Source of the DNA: Campylorhamphus procurvoides
Lineage: Eukaryota; Chordata; Aves; Passeriformes; Dendrocolaptidae
Assembly: GCA_013396655.1 (NCBI GenBank)
Contig: WBMV01008391.1
Location: 186,001 to 250,000 of the forward strand
Length of the DNA stretch: 64,000 nt
Reading direction: 5' to 3'
Position numbers and translations under genes: made by a program. Within the stretch, counting starts at the first letter, position 1. Every line of letters begins with the position of its first letter. The notes below the pieces were generated by a model. It was not told the origin of the DNA and ran no database searches. It saw nothing but the letters and a program-made list of their open reading frames with translations. Of this stretch, positions 12,901-23,438 are shown one piece after another.

Positions 12901-15900
12901 ATATGACCCAGTGCAAATGAAAAAAGAAGTGAGTGCATATGGCCACTGAACCACAGTTCACATAAATCATCACTGTAATATTTAACAACAGCTTTTTTTT
13001 CTCTCAGTTGAAATATTTGAAACATTCCTTTCTCTGAAAGTTCAAGATTTTTCACCTGACAAAGAAAGCTGTGCTCCCACCACTGGCCACTTTTGTCCTG
13101 TTCCCCAGTATTGCAGTTTTATTCCAACTTACTTGATAAACTCTGCTACTTTACTAATGCTGTAGATGACTTCTCAGGGACCTGCCTCCTGGAACCACAG
13201 GAATACCTCAGTATTTTAGCTCTTAAGCATGAAAAATGAAGCTTTTGTCCATGTTATTGGACAAAAGTATTGTCTAATTGTGCCCTAACAGCCTGAAAGA
13301 CAGAAGATAAAGAATTTAATAAAACTTTGGAATGTGATGGTAGAACACCAGCTTGTTACGTATTTCTGCAGTTTCTTCAGTGGGATTTCTCATCAGGGAC
13401 AACATTTCAGTATTAGCCTAGGGTAGCTTAGAAGTAATATTATCAGTGGAAAACAAGAAGTTACCTACACTAGTGATGACCCATTGCTGGAGCTATTGGG
13501 CAAGAGAAGTCAAATCCTGTGGTTGGTACTGTACTAATGGATATTACATTCCCTTTTTGAAAGAGCCAGTTCTCAGATTGCTGGGTAATTAATCACATCT
13601 GTGAAAAGTGTTTTTCTAATTAGTAACTAAATTTAGACTAGGGTTCCTCAGATGCTCTGCAGTATGTCTGCTGCATAAAAATATCTCTTTAAATGATGGC
13701 TTTGTCCCATGCCTAGTTGTGCTGTGATTATCAAGTAAGACTAAAACTCTTCTGGCAGGCGTTTTTGTTTCACGACAAAGAGTTGATAGCTTTGTGAATT
13801 GAAGTACTTTTTTATGGTCCCATAACTCATTCAAACTTATACCGCAGGATGACTTTGTGGTTGTGCACATAGAGAAAAATGCAGATGAATTCTTGCGATG
13901 CCCGTGCTTCACCAATTCTGCAATTAAACAACATGCTGTCGAGAAAGAGGAACACACTGAAACTAATAAACCCACTTGCAAGGCTCTCAGTGCGGTGCTG
14001 CGCAGTCAGCACCTCAGACGGTATCAGGGATCTGAAGGAACAAACACACATTAAATATGACATTTCAAAGTAATACAATCCATTACAGAAGACAGTGCTG
14101 GCTTTGGAAAGAACTTGACAGACAATGAAGTGATCAAAGGTGCTTTGATATGTCTGATTTTGGCTTACACAGTGGAGTTCTTCTGTGGCCAACAGAGATG
14201 ATGAGAATAGTGGTCTCTTTTATGTGTTCCTGAAGGAGGGATCAACAAATAGCCTACCTTATGCAGGTGACACAGTGATGCAGCATTTTTTTCTCTAACT
14301 CAAATTAAATTAGAGAATGAATACTTGCAGACTGGAAAATAAATTTCACTGAATGCCCTCTCCTTCGGTTCTAAACACCAAAATTTTGAAAGAATTATGA
14401 GAGAATTAATATTAGCTTGTTTTTTTTCCTAACCCTTCAGCAGTCTAATTGCCAGTGTGCCTTTCAACAGACTATGCAGTTTTGCTGTTTGCATCCAGGA
14501 AAATATATGCCATTCTGTATTCTCACAGCACAAGTGTGCTTAACTGGGCAGGGACTTTTACATCAATAAGAAATAATTTATTAATATGTCATATTTGGAG
14601 TGATTCTGTGAAGCATCATAACAGAATTATATTGTCTCTGCCAACTATAAAGGCTAGTCATAAATCAAATCTATTATATGGATGCTTCTTACAAAGTATG
14701 TAATAGAACTATGAGTTAAATTGGACTGAGACACAGATGTTTAAAAGCAACAGTTGAAATTTAAAATCTCAATGTAAAAACAAGCCATTTTCTACTACAC
14801 AGGGGCTTAATACCTAATGTTCTCCCAATGTTTAATAACTTAAATGTCTGCATCAACTTCCATCACTCAGCACTAGATATTTGCAAATTAAACAGCAGAT
14901 TTGAAATCTTATTACCCACCATGGGAATGATCAGTTTAAGGCAATGGGGTATGGCAATGACATCAGCCTAGATTCCCTCTGAGTGCTTTGGGAAATCTTT
15001 TAAATCATTTGAGACATTCCAAGTGCTGATCAGATTTTTTTTCTCCATGATTTTTAATGTGCTCTTCACAATGATAGAGGAGATAACTGATGATGCTATT
15101 AATAACTGTTACTGGTCAGATAAATAGTGCCATGGGTGTGCTAACTAGTCAGACCCTTGATCTATCAACAAGGCCCTGACGCCATCCCAGGGGCAGGGGA
15201 CAGGGACAGAGACAGAGATGAAACAAGGCAAGACTCAGAGAGCCACACAGAAGGACTCTTGGCTGCAGCCCATATAGTTCATATCCCAGGACCTGCAAGC
15301 ATCCCCTCTGCTAAAATACTTCCCTGAGGAAACAGGGGTTGTGAGAGAGTGCTGGAAGGGCAGAAAGCCAGAAATAAAATTTTTACAGCCATTTCTTGGC
15401 TCTATTCCTTTGTCCTAGCTCTTTTCCCGAGCTAACTTAAGACAGACTGCTTTTAGCATATGAATAGGTTGTTTACTGGGACCTGGGCTGGTGAAGACAT
15501 AAACTTGTGACTGTTAAGTGGCATAGGTCAATCCCATGAAAGTATATATTCAGCCAGATATTTTCCACAATATTTTTTCTTTTTTTTTGCATGAAGAACC
15601 AAAAAGAAAAATTCTTTCACTCATGTAGATTTTGTCTCTGTATCTTGTATATGTGTAAAAAGACTGAGGATGGAAGAGGATCAGATACTGCCTTTCAGGT
15701 ATTTTTTGTCTTTTTCCTTAAGACATGACTGAATCAAGGAGTCAGTTTTCAGCTGAATACCTTCTGAAAAAGGATTCAGAATCAGAAAGAATCTTCTGAA
15801 TGACTGCATCAACATCTAATGCGGTGCTATTCCCCACCTTACTTCAGGCCTTTAATATGCTCTCACTGTTTAACTGTTCTACTTTCTCTCTCAAACCTGT

Positions 15901-15917
15901 CTCTTGCCTGCAAGTTT
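6901..15917. other. Intergenic DNA, no gene recognised
   Basis: This is AT-rich sequence with only short, unrelated open frames. A low-complexity T-rich run with TTTTG units lies at about 10,446-10,485. I see no exon with a plausible reading frame plus splice sites, no tRNA fold and no nameable repeat. Confidence 0.55.
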
Positions 15918-16016
15918 GCTACAGTTGGAAAAGAAGGGAAACAAATTAATCTCCTCTGTCTGCTTAATACCTATTTGTGACAGGAGAATGTTGTCATCAA
16001 TTGTTGCTCTTCAGCC
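15918..16016 (+). repeat. Direct repeat copy 1 (~99 bp)
   Basis: This segment matches 16,303-16,400 in the same orientation. Both start GCTACRGTTGGAAA and share runs such as GGGAAACAAATTA, TTTGTGACAGGAGA and TGTTGTCATCAAT. They differ at a minority of positions, mostly transitions. The copies are about 385 bp apart and lie just left of an LTR that starts at 16,489. They may be halves of an unrecognised element or a local duplication. Confidence 0.8.
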
Positions 16017-16302
16017 TCTGGTCAGAGGGCCAAGTACTGTGGACTGCTGTGGTGCAGTTCAGTTTTTAATGGTGTAGTTCATTTGACTTCAGCAATGAAT
16101 GTGAAACACTGTGCATGAAAAACTATAAGCCATCACACTATTATTTTGGGAAATACCTGTTTTATATTTCGAATGAAAGATTAATTAAAAAAATGCATGG
16201 AGGTATGTCTGAATGCATTCAGACCTCACATACACACACTTCTTGTTACATACACCCTTTTCCTACTCTCGCGTATTCAAAAGGAACTTCATTTTTTTCC
16301 CT

Positions 16303-16400
16303 GCTACGGTTGGAAAGGAAGGGAAACAAATTAGTTTCCTCTGCCTGCTTAAGATCCATTTGTGACAGGAGAGTGTTGTCATCAATAGCTGCTCTTCTGC
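16303..16400 (+). repeat. Direct repeat copy 2 (~98 bp)
   Basis: This is the partner of the segment at 15,918-16,016. The match stops about 90 bp before the LTR at 16,489, so the repeat is probably not part of that LTR. Confidence 0.8.
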
Positions 16401-16488
16401 CAGCTGAGGATGCTATGATGTACATAGTGCCAATTGCAGCTGTTTCTCAATGGAAAAGGCCAAGTAACAACCTGACAGCCAGGACAGA

Positions 16489-17131
16489 TGTAGGGGGTTG
16501 ACCTTGGTAGGACACCAGGTACCCAGTAAGCCACTCTATCACTCCACCTGCTCAACTGGATAGGAAGAAGAAAATATAATGAAAAGCTCATGATCTGAGA
16601 TAAAAATATGGAGATCACTTAATGACTACTGTCATGGGCAAAACGGACCCAGCTTGGGGAAATTAATTTCATTTAATGCCAATAAAATAAAGCAGGATAC
16701 TGCAAACAAAGAACAAACCTAAAAACACTTTCTCCGTTCTCTCTCCCTTCTTCCTAGGCTCCCAACTCTTCCTTTTTCTCCTCATGAGTGGCGCAGGGAT
16801 ATGAAGGAATGGAGATGATTGTGTTCAGTTCATAACACTTTATATCTGATGCTTCTTCCTCCTAATGCTCTTGCCCAGCTCCAGTGTGGGGTCTCACTGA
16901 CAGAAGACAGTATTTCATGAACTTCTCCAAACATGGATCTTTCCTAAGAGCTGTGGACTCTTTTGTTTATATCACCTGGATGAGTCTGCCCTGACCAGTT
17001 CACTCCTACATGGATCACTGACTCCTTGATGTACAATGGTCTTCCAGTCAGCACCACTACACTCCTACCCTTGATCCACATGCAATTGAACTTCCTTAGA
17101 GATATTAATAGTTACTGATTATATTAGTAAG
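16489..17131 (-). mobile_element. ERV LTR, same family as 27,312-28,100, incomplete
   Basis: The left end reads TGTAGGGGGTTGACC, close to the TGTGTCGAGTTGACC end of the complete LTR at 27,312. The two then align through the segments CTCTATCACTCC / CTCTGTTACTCC, GGCAAAACGGACCCAGCTTG / GGACAAAACAGACTCAGCTT, and the following AATAAA-rich stretch, so the sense strand is minus. Past about 16,960 the sequence no longer follows the complete copy, and the usual inner end is not seen. The right edge is set where the retroviral LTR piece at 17,132 begins and is approximate. Confidence 0.75.
16971..17060. repeat. Segment shared with 23,416-23,438 and 24,098-24,165
   Basis: ATCACCTGGATGAGTCTGCC at 16,971 recurs with one change at 23,416. 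The following TTCACTCCTACATGGATCAC at 16,999 recurs with changes at 24,098, after about 660 bp of other sequence. The two loci therefore carry the same repeat, one continuous and one interrupted. Confidence 0.65.
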
Positions 17132-17212
17132 TGTCTAAAAATGATATGCATGCAGCTAAACCCAGATGACCAAACCATAGCTAAGGTATTAAGGAAAAGT
17201 TTATTATGAAAT
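17132..17212 (-). repeat. LTR fragment (3' side of the ERV)
   Basis: About 80 bp match the right-hand LTR at 19,884-19,960, including the shared runs CAGATGACCAAAC and GCTAAGGTATTAAGGAAAA. Beyond about 17,212 the copies diverge, so this LTR is truncated or replaced. Confidence 0.65.
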
Positions 17213-18225
17213 TAGTTTATTCCTCCCAGCATTCCACTCTCTCACTCAAAAGCCCATTCCTTCTGGGCCCAGAAGTATAGGACCAGGTAACTTGCAGAGG
17301 CACTTAATGGCAAATATAGGAAAAAAGAATAAATATATAACACTTTGAAGTGAATGTTCCAGTCCTCCTGTCAAGGCATTAAACCACTCACCTAGCAAGG
17401 CACCACTGATTGGGTGCTTTTGTCAATGTATCAGGTCTTGTCAATGTCAAATATTCCTCTCAATGCAGCTGATTCAGCAGTCATGTTGGGGCAGCACGTG
17501 CTGTAAAACTCAGAACAGCGTGTGTGGTGTTGGCACAGAAGGCAGCACATCAGCAACTGAACTGGGAAAATTCCCAGATGCAGTGCAGTTACTTCTCCAT
17601 TCCAGGAAACAAGTGCCTTTGATGTGTAATTTAAACCTCAGATGAAGGCATACTACAGGTACTCTATATTAGCTACGTGGAGAAGAAAAAGGAAACAGCG
17701 CACACAAGTATTTACATAGTAATCCTGCAAAGATGCACCCAGAATGTGTGCTTGTTTTGCAAGCCTACAAAGCAAGATGAGCCAATCACGTGATCCTGTG
17801 ATAAGGAAGAAGAATAGGAGTGTCATTTCGTTCCAATGTAATACACATACCCTGTTGCTCCAGCTCCTTCAGCTAAAATTACTCCAGGCCTGGCACCTTG
17901 AGACGGGGTGATCACCCATACAGATTGAAGAGATATGGTTTGTACTTTTTCAGACTGCAATTCAATTTAACGGGGATTCATTGCACCAGTAACAGAATTC
18001 CAGTGCTGTTCCACCTTGAAAAGGCCTGGACATTTGTTGAAGACACATGAAATACAAGAACTTGAGAATTTGATATTAACAAAGGATTTAGCAAAGATTA
18101 ATCCTGATGATGTATCCGCAGCAGTGAACATACATCACCATCCCCTCGATGGGGTCAGGGTGCCAATGTAGGCAACTTGTCAGGCAGTCAAAGCCTACCA
18201 ACCTTGCTTTATTTTCCTCCAGGGT

Positions 18226-18895
18226 CTATGTCATGCCCTTAAATGCAGCTATGCACAATTGGGCATACTTAATCAAAGCATTCTTGCAGGCATCAAAGAC
18301 TACTTGTTGTGGCTTGGTCCATTGCCAAACTACTTTCTTCCTAGTCAGTTCCTGCAGAGAGCACAGCAGTACTGCCAGGTGTGGAACAAAGGTTCTCCAG
18401 TAGCCTGAGAGTCCCAGGAAAGCATGCAGTTGATTCACCATGGTCAGTATTTCCTTGAGTACCAGAGCCCTGTATCATCTCTGGATTCATCACCCAGCCT
18501 TGGTCCTGTAAGGGAGCATGTAGAAATTCAGAAGCTACCTCAATTTTTCATCATGACTCCAACATGATCAGTAGATCATCAATATAATGGCACACAATGC
18601 TAGCACCTGACCAGAGCACAACATCAGCAGCCACCATTTGATGACAAATGGGGACACTGCTTTTAAATCTCTGAGGCAATGATTGAAAGGTATGCTGCTT
18701 CTGTTGCCAGGTACAAACATACTGGACCTGACATTCTGAAGAAATGGCTATTGAAAGGCAAGCATTAACAAGATCCAATACCACCTTCCAGGGATGTAAA
18801 TTTTTTCTGAGTCTCCCCGTGAGGGTAACCACAGCTGGTACTGTAACTGCAAGTGAGGGAATGACTGTGTCCAAGTCTTCATGTACAATTTTCAT
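18226..18895 (-). pseudogene. ERV pol: reverse transcriptase remnant
   Basis: Two minus-strand open pieces (18,895-18,551 and 18,441-18,226) carry RT hallmarks. The first has the catalytic YIDD box (within CHYIDDLLIM) and, upstream, a motif-A-like stretch VVLDLVNACLSI. The second has the thumb-like FLGLSGYWR and the LTRKK...W.W..PQQ.VFDACK pattern that follows RT in class III and related retroelements. The pieces are in different contexts, separated by stops, and lack full-length RT and RNase H. The canonical Asp pair of YIDD is present, but the frame is not intact, so it is inactive. Confidence 0.8.
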
Positions 18896-19199
18896 TTCAA
18901 GCAGGCCAAATAAGGTTAGTAAAAGCAGTCATGGTGTTTCTAACCGTTCCCACTTGTTGGAGCACCTGAGTTGTCTGAATACTGTCCTCTCCCCACACTG
19001 GAATGCGATATCACATTGCATTTACCATCTTGACAAGAGCTGGCAGTGCAACAAGGTGCCACTTCAGGAACCCACACAAAATAGCTGCAGATTGAGTGGC
19101 AGATCCTGCTTGCAGAGTCCCGAAACAAAAGCAGCCATTCAGAATTCCAACTCTTCACTCTGCCAGCATAGCAGTGACCCAAATAAATTCTTCGGTTGA

Positions 19200-19422
19200 G
19201 GGAATTGACACATTTGTCACAAATGGAGTGGTGTTGTCTGTTGTTAGAGTAACCTTAGCTCAGAGAGTGGGGTTGGAACTGTCTTCTAGACTGCACATCG
19301 GTGAAGTAGCTGCATTAGGAGCATTATCTCTATGCACAGCAGTAACATCTGTGCCTGTATCCACTAGAGCTGACACATGCAAAGTTCCTCCAGATCGCCA
19401 CTCTGTAGTTAGAGGAATGTAA
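19200..19422 (-). pseudogene. ERV retropepsin (protease) remnant
   Basis: The minus strand encodes ALVDTGTDVTAVHRD, a retroviral aspartic protease active-site loop (DTG) preceded by a hydrophobic strand. A TGA stop follows about 30 residues downstream (near 19,262). Flap and C-terminal motifs are not recognisable. The protease sits between the gag-like coiled coil and RT, as expected for a provirus. Confidence 0.7.
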
Positions 19423-19528
19423 AGGTGTCAGTCCTCATCCCAGTGAGAGGCTACTGTGGCAGCAATGCAGGAGGACTTGCCAACGCGCTGTCCCTTCTGT
19501 TTCAGCATTTTCCAGGAGCTGCAGTGCT

Positions 19529-19795
19529 TCAAGGTGGCAGGAGTGGTAGGCTGGGCCTACCATTATTTCTTTTCACAGGGTCTATCTGTTGCTGTCTTCT
19601 GCAGTACCACTCTTGAGAAGCAAGAAGCACTTGCTCCAACCTCTTTGCACCTTTCAGGCCACTGATCTTCTCTTTCAGGGCTGCCACCTGGTCCTGCAAA
19701 GCTGTAACTTCTTGGTCAAGGGTCTTGAGTCGGGTAAGCAGGAGCCAGGAAGGCAGCCACAGGGGTCCGGTGCTCATCTCTAGGCCATCCAACAA
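19529..19795 (-). pseudogene. ERV gag-like coiled-coil fragment
   Basis: This 88-codon minus-strand frame contains a heptad-like stretch (LKTLDQEVTALQDQVAALKE onward, about residues 23-50) followed by an Arg-rich tail. Coiled coils of this type occur in Gag of ERV-L-like elements. No zinc knuckle is visible and most of gag is missing. The assignment rests mainly on position, upstream of the protease on the same strand. Confidence 0.5.
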
Positions 19796-19883
19796 TGCAG
19801 GGAGTCACCACATTGGCCTCCCCAGTCCCTGACTTTTTCCACAGCCATGGTATCCTTGCTCTGGGGGGTAGTTGACTGTCAAA

Positions 19884-20158
19884 ATGTTTAAAATGATACA
19901 CATGCAGGTAAACACAGATGACCAAACTATGGCTAAGGTATTAAGGAAAATTTATTTTGAAGCTGGAAACCCTAGATATACTGCTAAGATCATCCAGTCG
20001 GCAAAAGAAAAGCCCTGGGAGGCCTGTTCTTGTGCCTTTATAACACCTTTCTCATGCGCATAATTTCAAAGCGATAATCTCCTCTGTGCTTTTATGCTTT
20101 CTTTAGCTCCCAGAGAGACCTCTGACAAGTGTGAGAACTTTTATCTCTTCTTGCAACA
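19884..20158 (-). repeat. LTR (5' side of the ERV)
   Basis: On the minus strand this runs from TGTTGCAAGAAG (20,158) to an ending near TTTAAACA (19,884). It holds a TATA-like TTATAAAGG at about 20,043 and an AATAAA near 19,955, as in an LTR. The 80 bp next to the inner end match 17,132-17,212. The outer edge is a guess from the TG...CA rule, and no target-site duplication was seen with the left end. Confidence 0.5.
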
Positions 20159-20953
20159 GGGGAGTTAAATTCTCAAAACAGACAGGCAAAAGTGGGTAGT
20201 ACTGTTCATAGGAAAGGATTTTCTCCCACACTGGGTTTTTTTCTAGGCCTATTTTTCCTAGCAGCAAAAAGCCTCTTGAGTGAAATCTACTACTTCCTCA
20301 TCAAATCTTCTGCTTTTAACCCTTTTCTCCCAACAGAAAGCTTTATGGCTACTATAGAGATTCTTATACACAAAGCAATTGTGTGAAGAAGAATAGTACA
20401 GCATAATGACAGAAAAACAAATATTAGTTAAAAGAATAAGTGCACAACAGCAATAATACAAGACTGGGACCACCAAAAGTGTCCTGCCCTTGGAGTCCAG
20501 CCCTCACCCAATCTTCTCTAAGACAATGGTTGTTCAAATTTCACCACATGGTCCAACAAGGAGCTTTGGTGCAGCTGGAGAGTAGGGGCATCCAGCACTT
20601 CGTGTCTGTTGATAACAGTGAGCAAAAGCAGGAGTGTGGGGCTTCATATAGAGGTTCTGCATGGGAGAAAACAAAGGTGTTCTTTCAGGTTAAACTCAAG
20701 AGTTTGTGTCTCCTCTAGTATGATATCATTAATACAGTCACTAGTTCTGCATCCTGACCACTGACCTCCTCCTCCATTGCTTAGATGGATTGGAGGTGGC
20801 AGCCTTCTACCATCTCTTTTTTTTGACAGGCTCGACTGATCCATCTGTGACCCAGGCACACTGTCTCTGCTTAGAGTTAAAATGTTCATCTTCCTGAGCC
20901 CAGGCAGGGGTCAGTGGCTACAAGTGAGATTGAGTTACATTTGACAGTCCTGT
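20159..20953. other. Repeat-like sequence, unassigned
   Basis: No coding region was recognised. The sequence lies between two retroviral remnants and has an LTR-like mix of T-rich and AG-rich tracts, but I could not match it to a family or find paired ends. Confidence 0.35.
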
Positions 20954-21490
20954 TTAGGCTATTTTATCTGGCAAGACACTGATTTTTGTGGGGACTGGCT
21001 TTGATAGCAGAATAATACAACATTCCCATATGATAGCTTGGGATTGATGTGCTCTCCATGTTTTAATTTTGCAGCCATGCTTTCTTACAGTGTTGATACC
21101 TCTCCAACATCCTGCTTGGTAGGTGCAGTCACCAGGGTGCTGCCAGCCTAATGGGACATCCCACCCTATGGGAACTGCCTGTTGTCTTCTAAGGGCTGTG
21201 CCCTGGTCCCCTGAGAAGGGGAGGGGGGGGGGCTGTGTTTGCTTCCCTGAGGCATCACCTGGGGTCCTCCTAGGAGAAGACAGACTGCACCTGGGACTCC
21301 CCAAGACTAGGGATGCTGAAGGAAGCATTTGCTAAGTCAGTGATGGCAATCCAGGTGTTCACCCCAGCTTCTGGAAGGAAAAGTTTGTTATTGAACCTTG
21401 TGAGAATTTTGTTGTTTTTCCTGTGCAACACCCAGAGTAAATCAAACAACCTTCCCCTAAGCCTGCTGAGCGGACCAGGGCATAACAACC
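20954..21490 (-). pseudogene. Second ERV reverse-transcriptase remnant
   Basis: The minus-strand frame at 21,488-21,270 contains TWIAITDLANASFSIPSL, which resembles RT motif A of class III retroviruses (D-L-A-N-A-F-F-S-I-P). Downstream the frame is lost and the sequence becomes GC-rich, with a poly-G run at about 21,219-21,233. There is no YIDD box here. It is separate from the 18.2-18.9 kb RT, since both contain motif A. Confidence 0.6.
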
Positions 21491-21624
21491 TATTAAAATG
21501 TCCTTATCTCAACCCACAAGTTTTCTAGCTTTTACTCCTCTGATTCTCTCCCCAGTCCTGCTGGTGTGGGAATGAGAAAGTGGCTGCATGGTGCTTGGTC
21601 GCTGGCTGGGGTTAAACCATGACA
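21475..21624 (+). mobile_element. 3' end of an avian ERV LTR
   Basis: About 150 bp end in GGCTGGGGTTAAACCATGACA-like wording (last base 21,624), preceded by GTGGCTGCATGGTGCTTGGT and TTATCTCAACCCACAAG. I recognise this as the 3' terminus of a common avian LTR family that ends GGTTAAACCACGACA. Only the terminus remains; the 5' part is missing or replaced by the RT remnant to the left. Confidence 0.7.
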
Positions 21625-21639
21625 TCAAATTACAAGAGA

Positions 21640-22326
21640 CAGTTAATAGGCTATGCAGTATTAGAGGGGCTGAAACGGACACAGATACATGGCTTCACAA
21701 CCACACACCTACAATGGATACCACTGAGCAAGAGGCACCTTGGACTCTGGTGACCCACAAAAGCAGGTCTCCAATTCAACCTCCACCCTCCAAAATTCAG
21801 ACCAAAACCAGATATGATGCTTCAAAGGCTTTAGATGTCCATGATCAAGGCCAACAAGGAGAACCTGCACCAGCAGTGCATCGTGGTTGTCACGAAAAGT
21901 AACACCAAGTGATTATAGTGCACAACTCCCTGTTAAGGGGCACTGAGGCACCTGTCTGCTGGTCTGATGGATTCAGGAGAAGTATGCTGCTTACCAGGGA
22001 CTAGGATCTGTGATGCTGCTGACAGGGTACCTCAGTTTGTCAAAAGCAAGGACTACTACCTGGTATTACTTTTTCATGTGGGTTCAAATGAAGCTACGAG
22101 CCAAAATCTAGGCAAGATCAAGAAAGACTAGAAAGGCCTGGTGAAACAGGTTAAAATGCTGGTGCTCAAGTCTTCTTCTCATCTCTCCTACTGTTTAAAG
22201 AGATGGGGACAGCCAGAAGCAGACTTTCTATGACGGGGCTGCAGCACTGATGAGGCAGGGGCAGAGAAACTTACATCATCTACCTGGACTTACACAAAGC
22301 ACTTGACACGCTCCCGCACATCCTTG
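21640..22326 (+). mobile_element. CR1 LINE fragment: ORF1 esterase region plus RT motif
   Basis: Between about 21,720 and 22,190 the plus strand reads, with frameshifts and stops, like CR1 ORF1. It has a WTLVTHKSR stretch, then SLLRGTEAPVC and further traces of the SGNH/GDSL-type esterase domain known in CR1 ORF1. Shortly after (22,262-22,326) it reads TYIIYLDLHKALDTLPHIL, matching the CR1 reverse-transcriptase motif A region. The endonuclease that should separate them is missing, so this is an internally deleted copy. It ends abruptly at the CpG-rich block. Confidence 0.7.
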
Positions 22327-22329
22327 TCT

Positions 22330-22985
22330 ACGACCCTGCCAGCCCCAAACGCGTTCGTGTTCGCCCGTTTGTTCCTGGGGTAATGGAGCGGGTTTCTGCG
22401 GACTGGGGCTGTCCCTGTCGCTCTGCCTGGTACAGCAATAACCCCTCGCATATCCTCCCAGCCCCAGCGTATCGCGAGCGGAGCGGCGCGTGTGATCGCA
22501 GATCCCTTCCCACTAACCCTAACCTCTTGCATGGAGCAGGAGGGGGTCCCCCCTCCGCGACCCGGCCCTGGGCAGAGATGTCGGCGCGGGGGGCAGGAGC
22601 ATCTTCCCGGCGGCGGAGGGCGCGGACCTCCCTCGTCCCCGCCGTCACGGGGAGCTGGAGCACCCCGTCCCCTCCGCCCCAGCTCTCCCCCGGAGCCCCC
22701 CATGCCGGCTGCGCGGGGCGGCCCCACCTCAAGCACAAGCAAATGCAGCCCAAGGGTCGCCCGATCCCCTCTTCCCCCGCCCCATCCCTGCTGGGACACC
22801 CCAGTACTTCATCGGGGAGAGGCTTCCAGGCAGTCCCTTCTGGCTGTCCCCGGCCCCCGCGGAGCCACCGGGGCGATTAGCCCCGCAGAGACTACCCTCC
22901 CTCACCCGGACCAGTTACCCCCCACCCTCCTGGGCTCCCCTTCCCGCAGCATCTCTTCTCCAGAGATGCGTTTGTGACTGGGACC
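22330..22985. promoter_or_regulatory. Isolated CpG-rich block (orphan CpG island)
   Basis: About 650 bp of very GC-rich, CpG-dense sequence sit in otherwise AT-rich, repeat-filled DNA. They contain GC-box-like stretches (GGGGCGGCC, CCCGCCCCAT). Open frames of 141-169 codons exist on both strands and several frames, as expected from low stop density in GC-rich DNA, and none resembles a known protein. It directly abuts a broken CR1. It may be an orphan promoter, the 5' part of an unannotated transcript, or a GC-rich insertion. Confidence 0.6.
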
Positions 22986-23438
22986 TGCCGGCTGCAACAA
23001 GGGATTTGAACACGGAGGTTGTTATTATCTCAGTAAGAAAGGCATCTGGATTCTGGTAAAGTATCATTTTAAATAAGACTTATTAAAGCCAACAGTATAA
23101 AGAAGGAGAATAGTATAGTTAATCTTACATCCAATTAGATGCTTGGAACTCGATGTTGTGCAGCACCAGAGTGGCCTCCCATCCATGCAGCATGATGATC
23201 CCTTTGGAAGCAAGGATTAGTCTGTTCTGGTCATTCAAGTTCTTTTAGTATTTTCTTACAAGAAAAAAACCAAACCTCCATTCATCATTTCTATTGTCAA
23301 ACAGAGATGACGTTCGCATGGTAACTTGTCGCTTCTCTGTGAGAAAAAGGCAAGGCCGTGCCAGTGTGTAATCATTGGTATGGAGTGGGAGCTGCCTGCT
23401 GCCTCCTCTGTTATCATCACCTGGCTGAGTCTGCCCTG
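22986..23438. other. Repeat-like sequence, unassigned
   Basis: No gene was recognised. Short stretches look LTR-derived, and the last 23 bp (23,416-23,438) match 16,971-16,993. Confidence 0.35.

Larger units (their letters stand above)
17132..20158 (-). mobile_element. Decayed class III (ERV-L-like) endogenous retrovirus
   Basis: This is an old provirus remnant on the minus strand. LTR-like ends lie at 17,132-17,212 and from 19,884. They match over about 75 bp and start TGTCTAAAA and TGTTTAAAA on the plus strand. Reading on the minus strand, the order is a coiled-coil gag piece (about 19,795-19,529), a protease active-site region (about 19,420-19,262) and reverse-transcriptase pieces (18,895-18,226). 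Weak traces of an integrase C-terminus follow near 18,000-17,850. Frames are broken by stops and frameshifts throughout, gag is mostly missing and no env was recognised. The class is inferred from the RT wording and is not certain. It cannot make virus. Confidence 0.75.

Noticed and set aside
22290..22977. Several 141-169 codon frames on both strands
   Set aside because: All overlap in a CpG-rich block where stop codons are rare. None resembles a known protein, and they conflict with each other.
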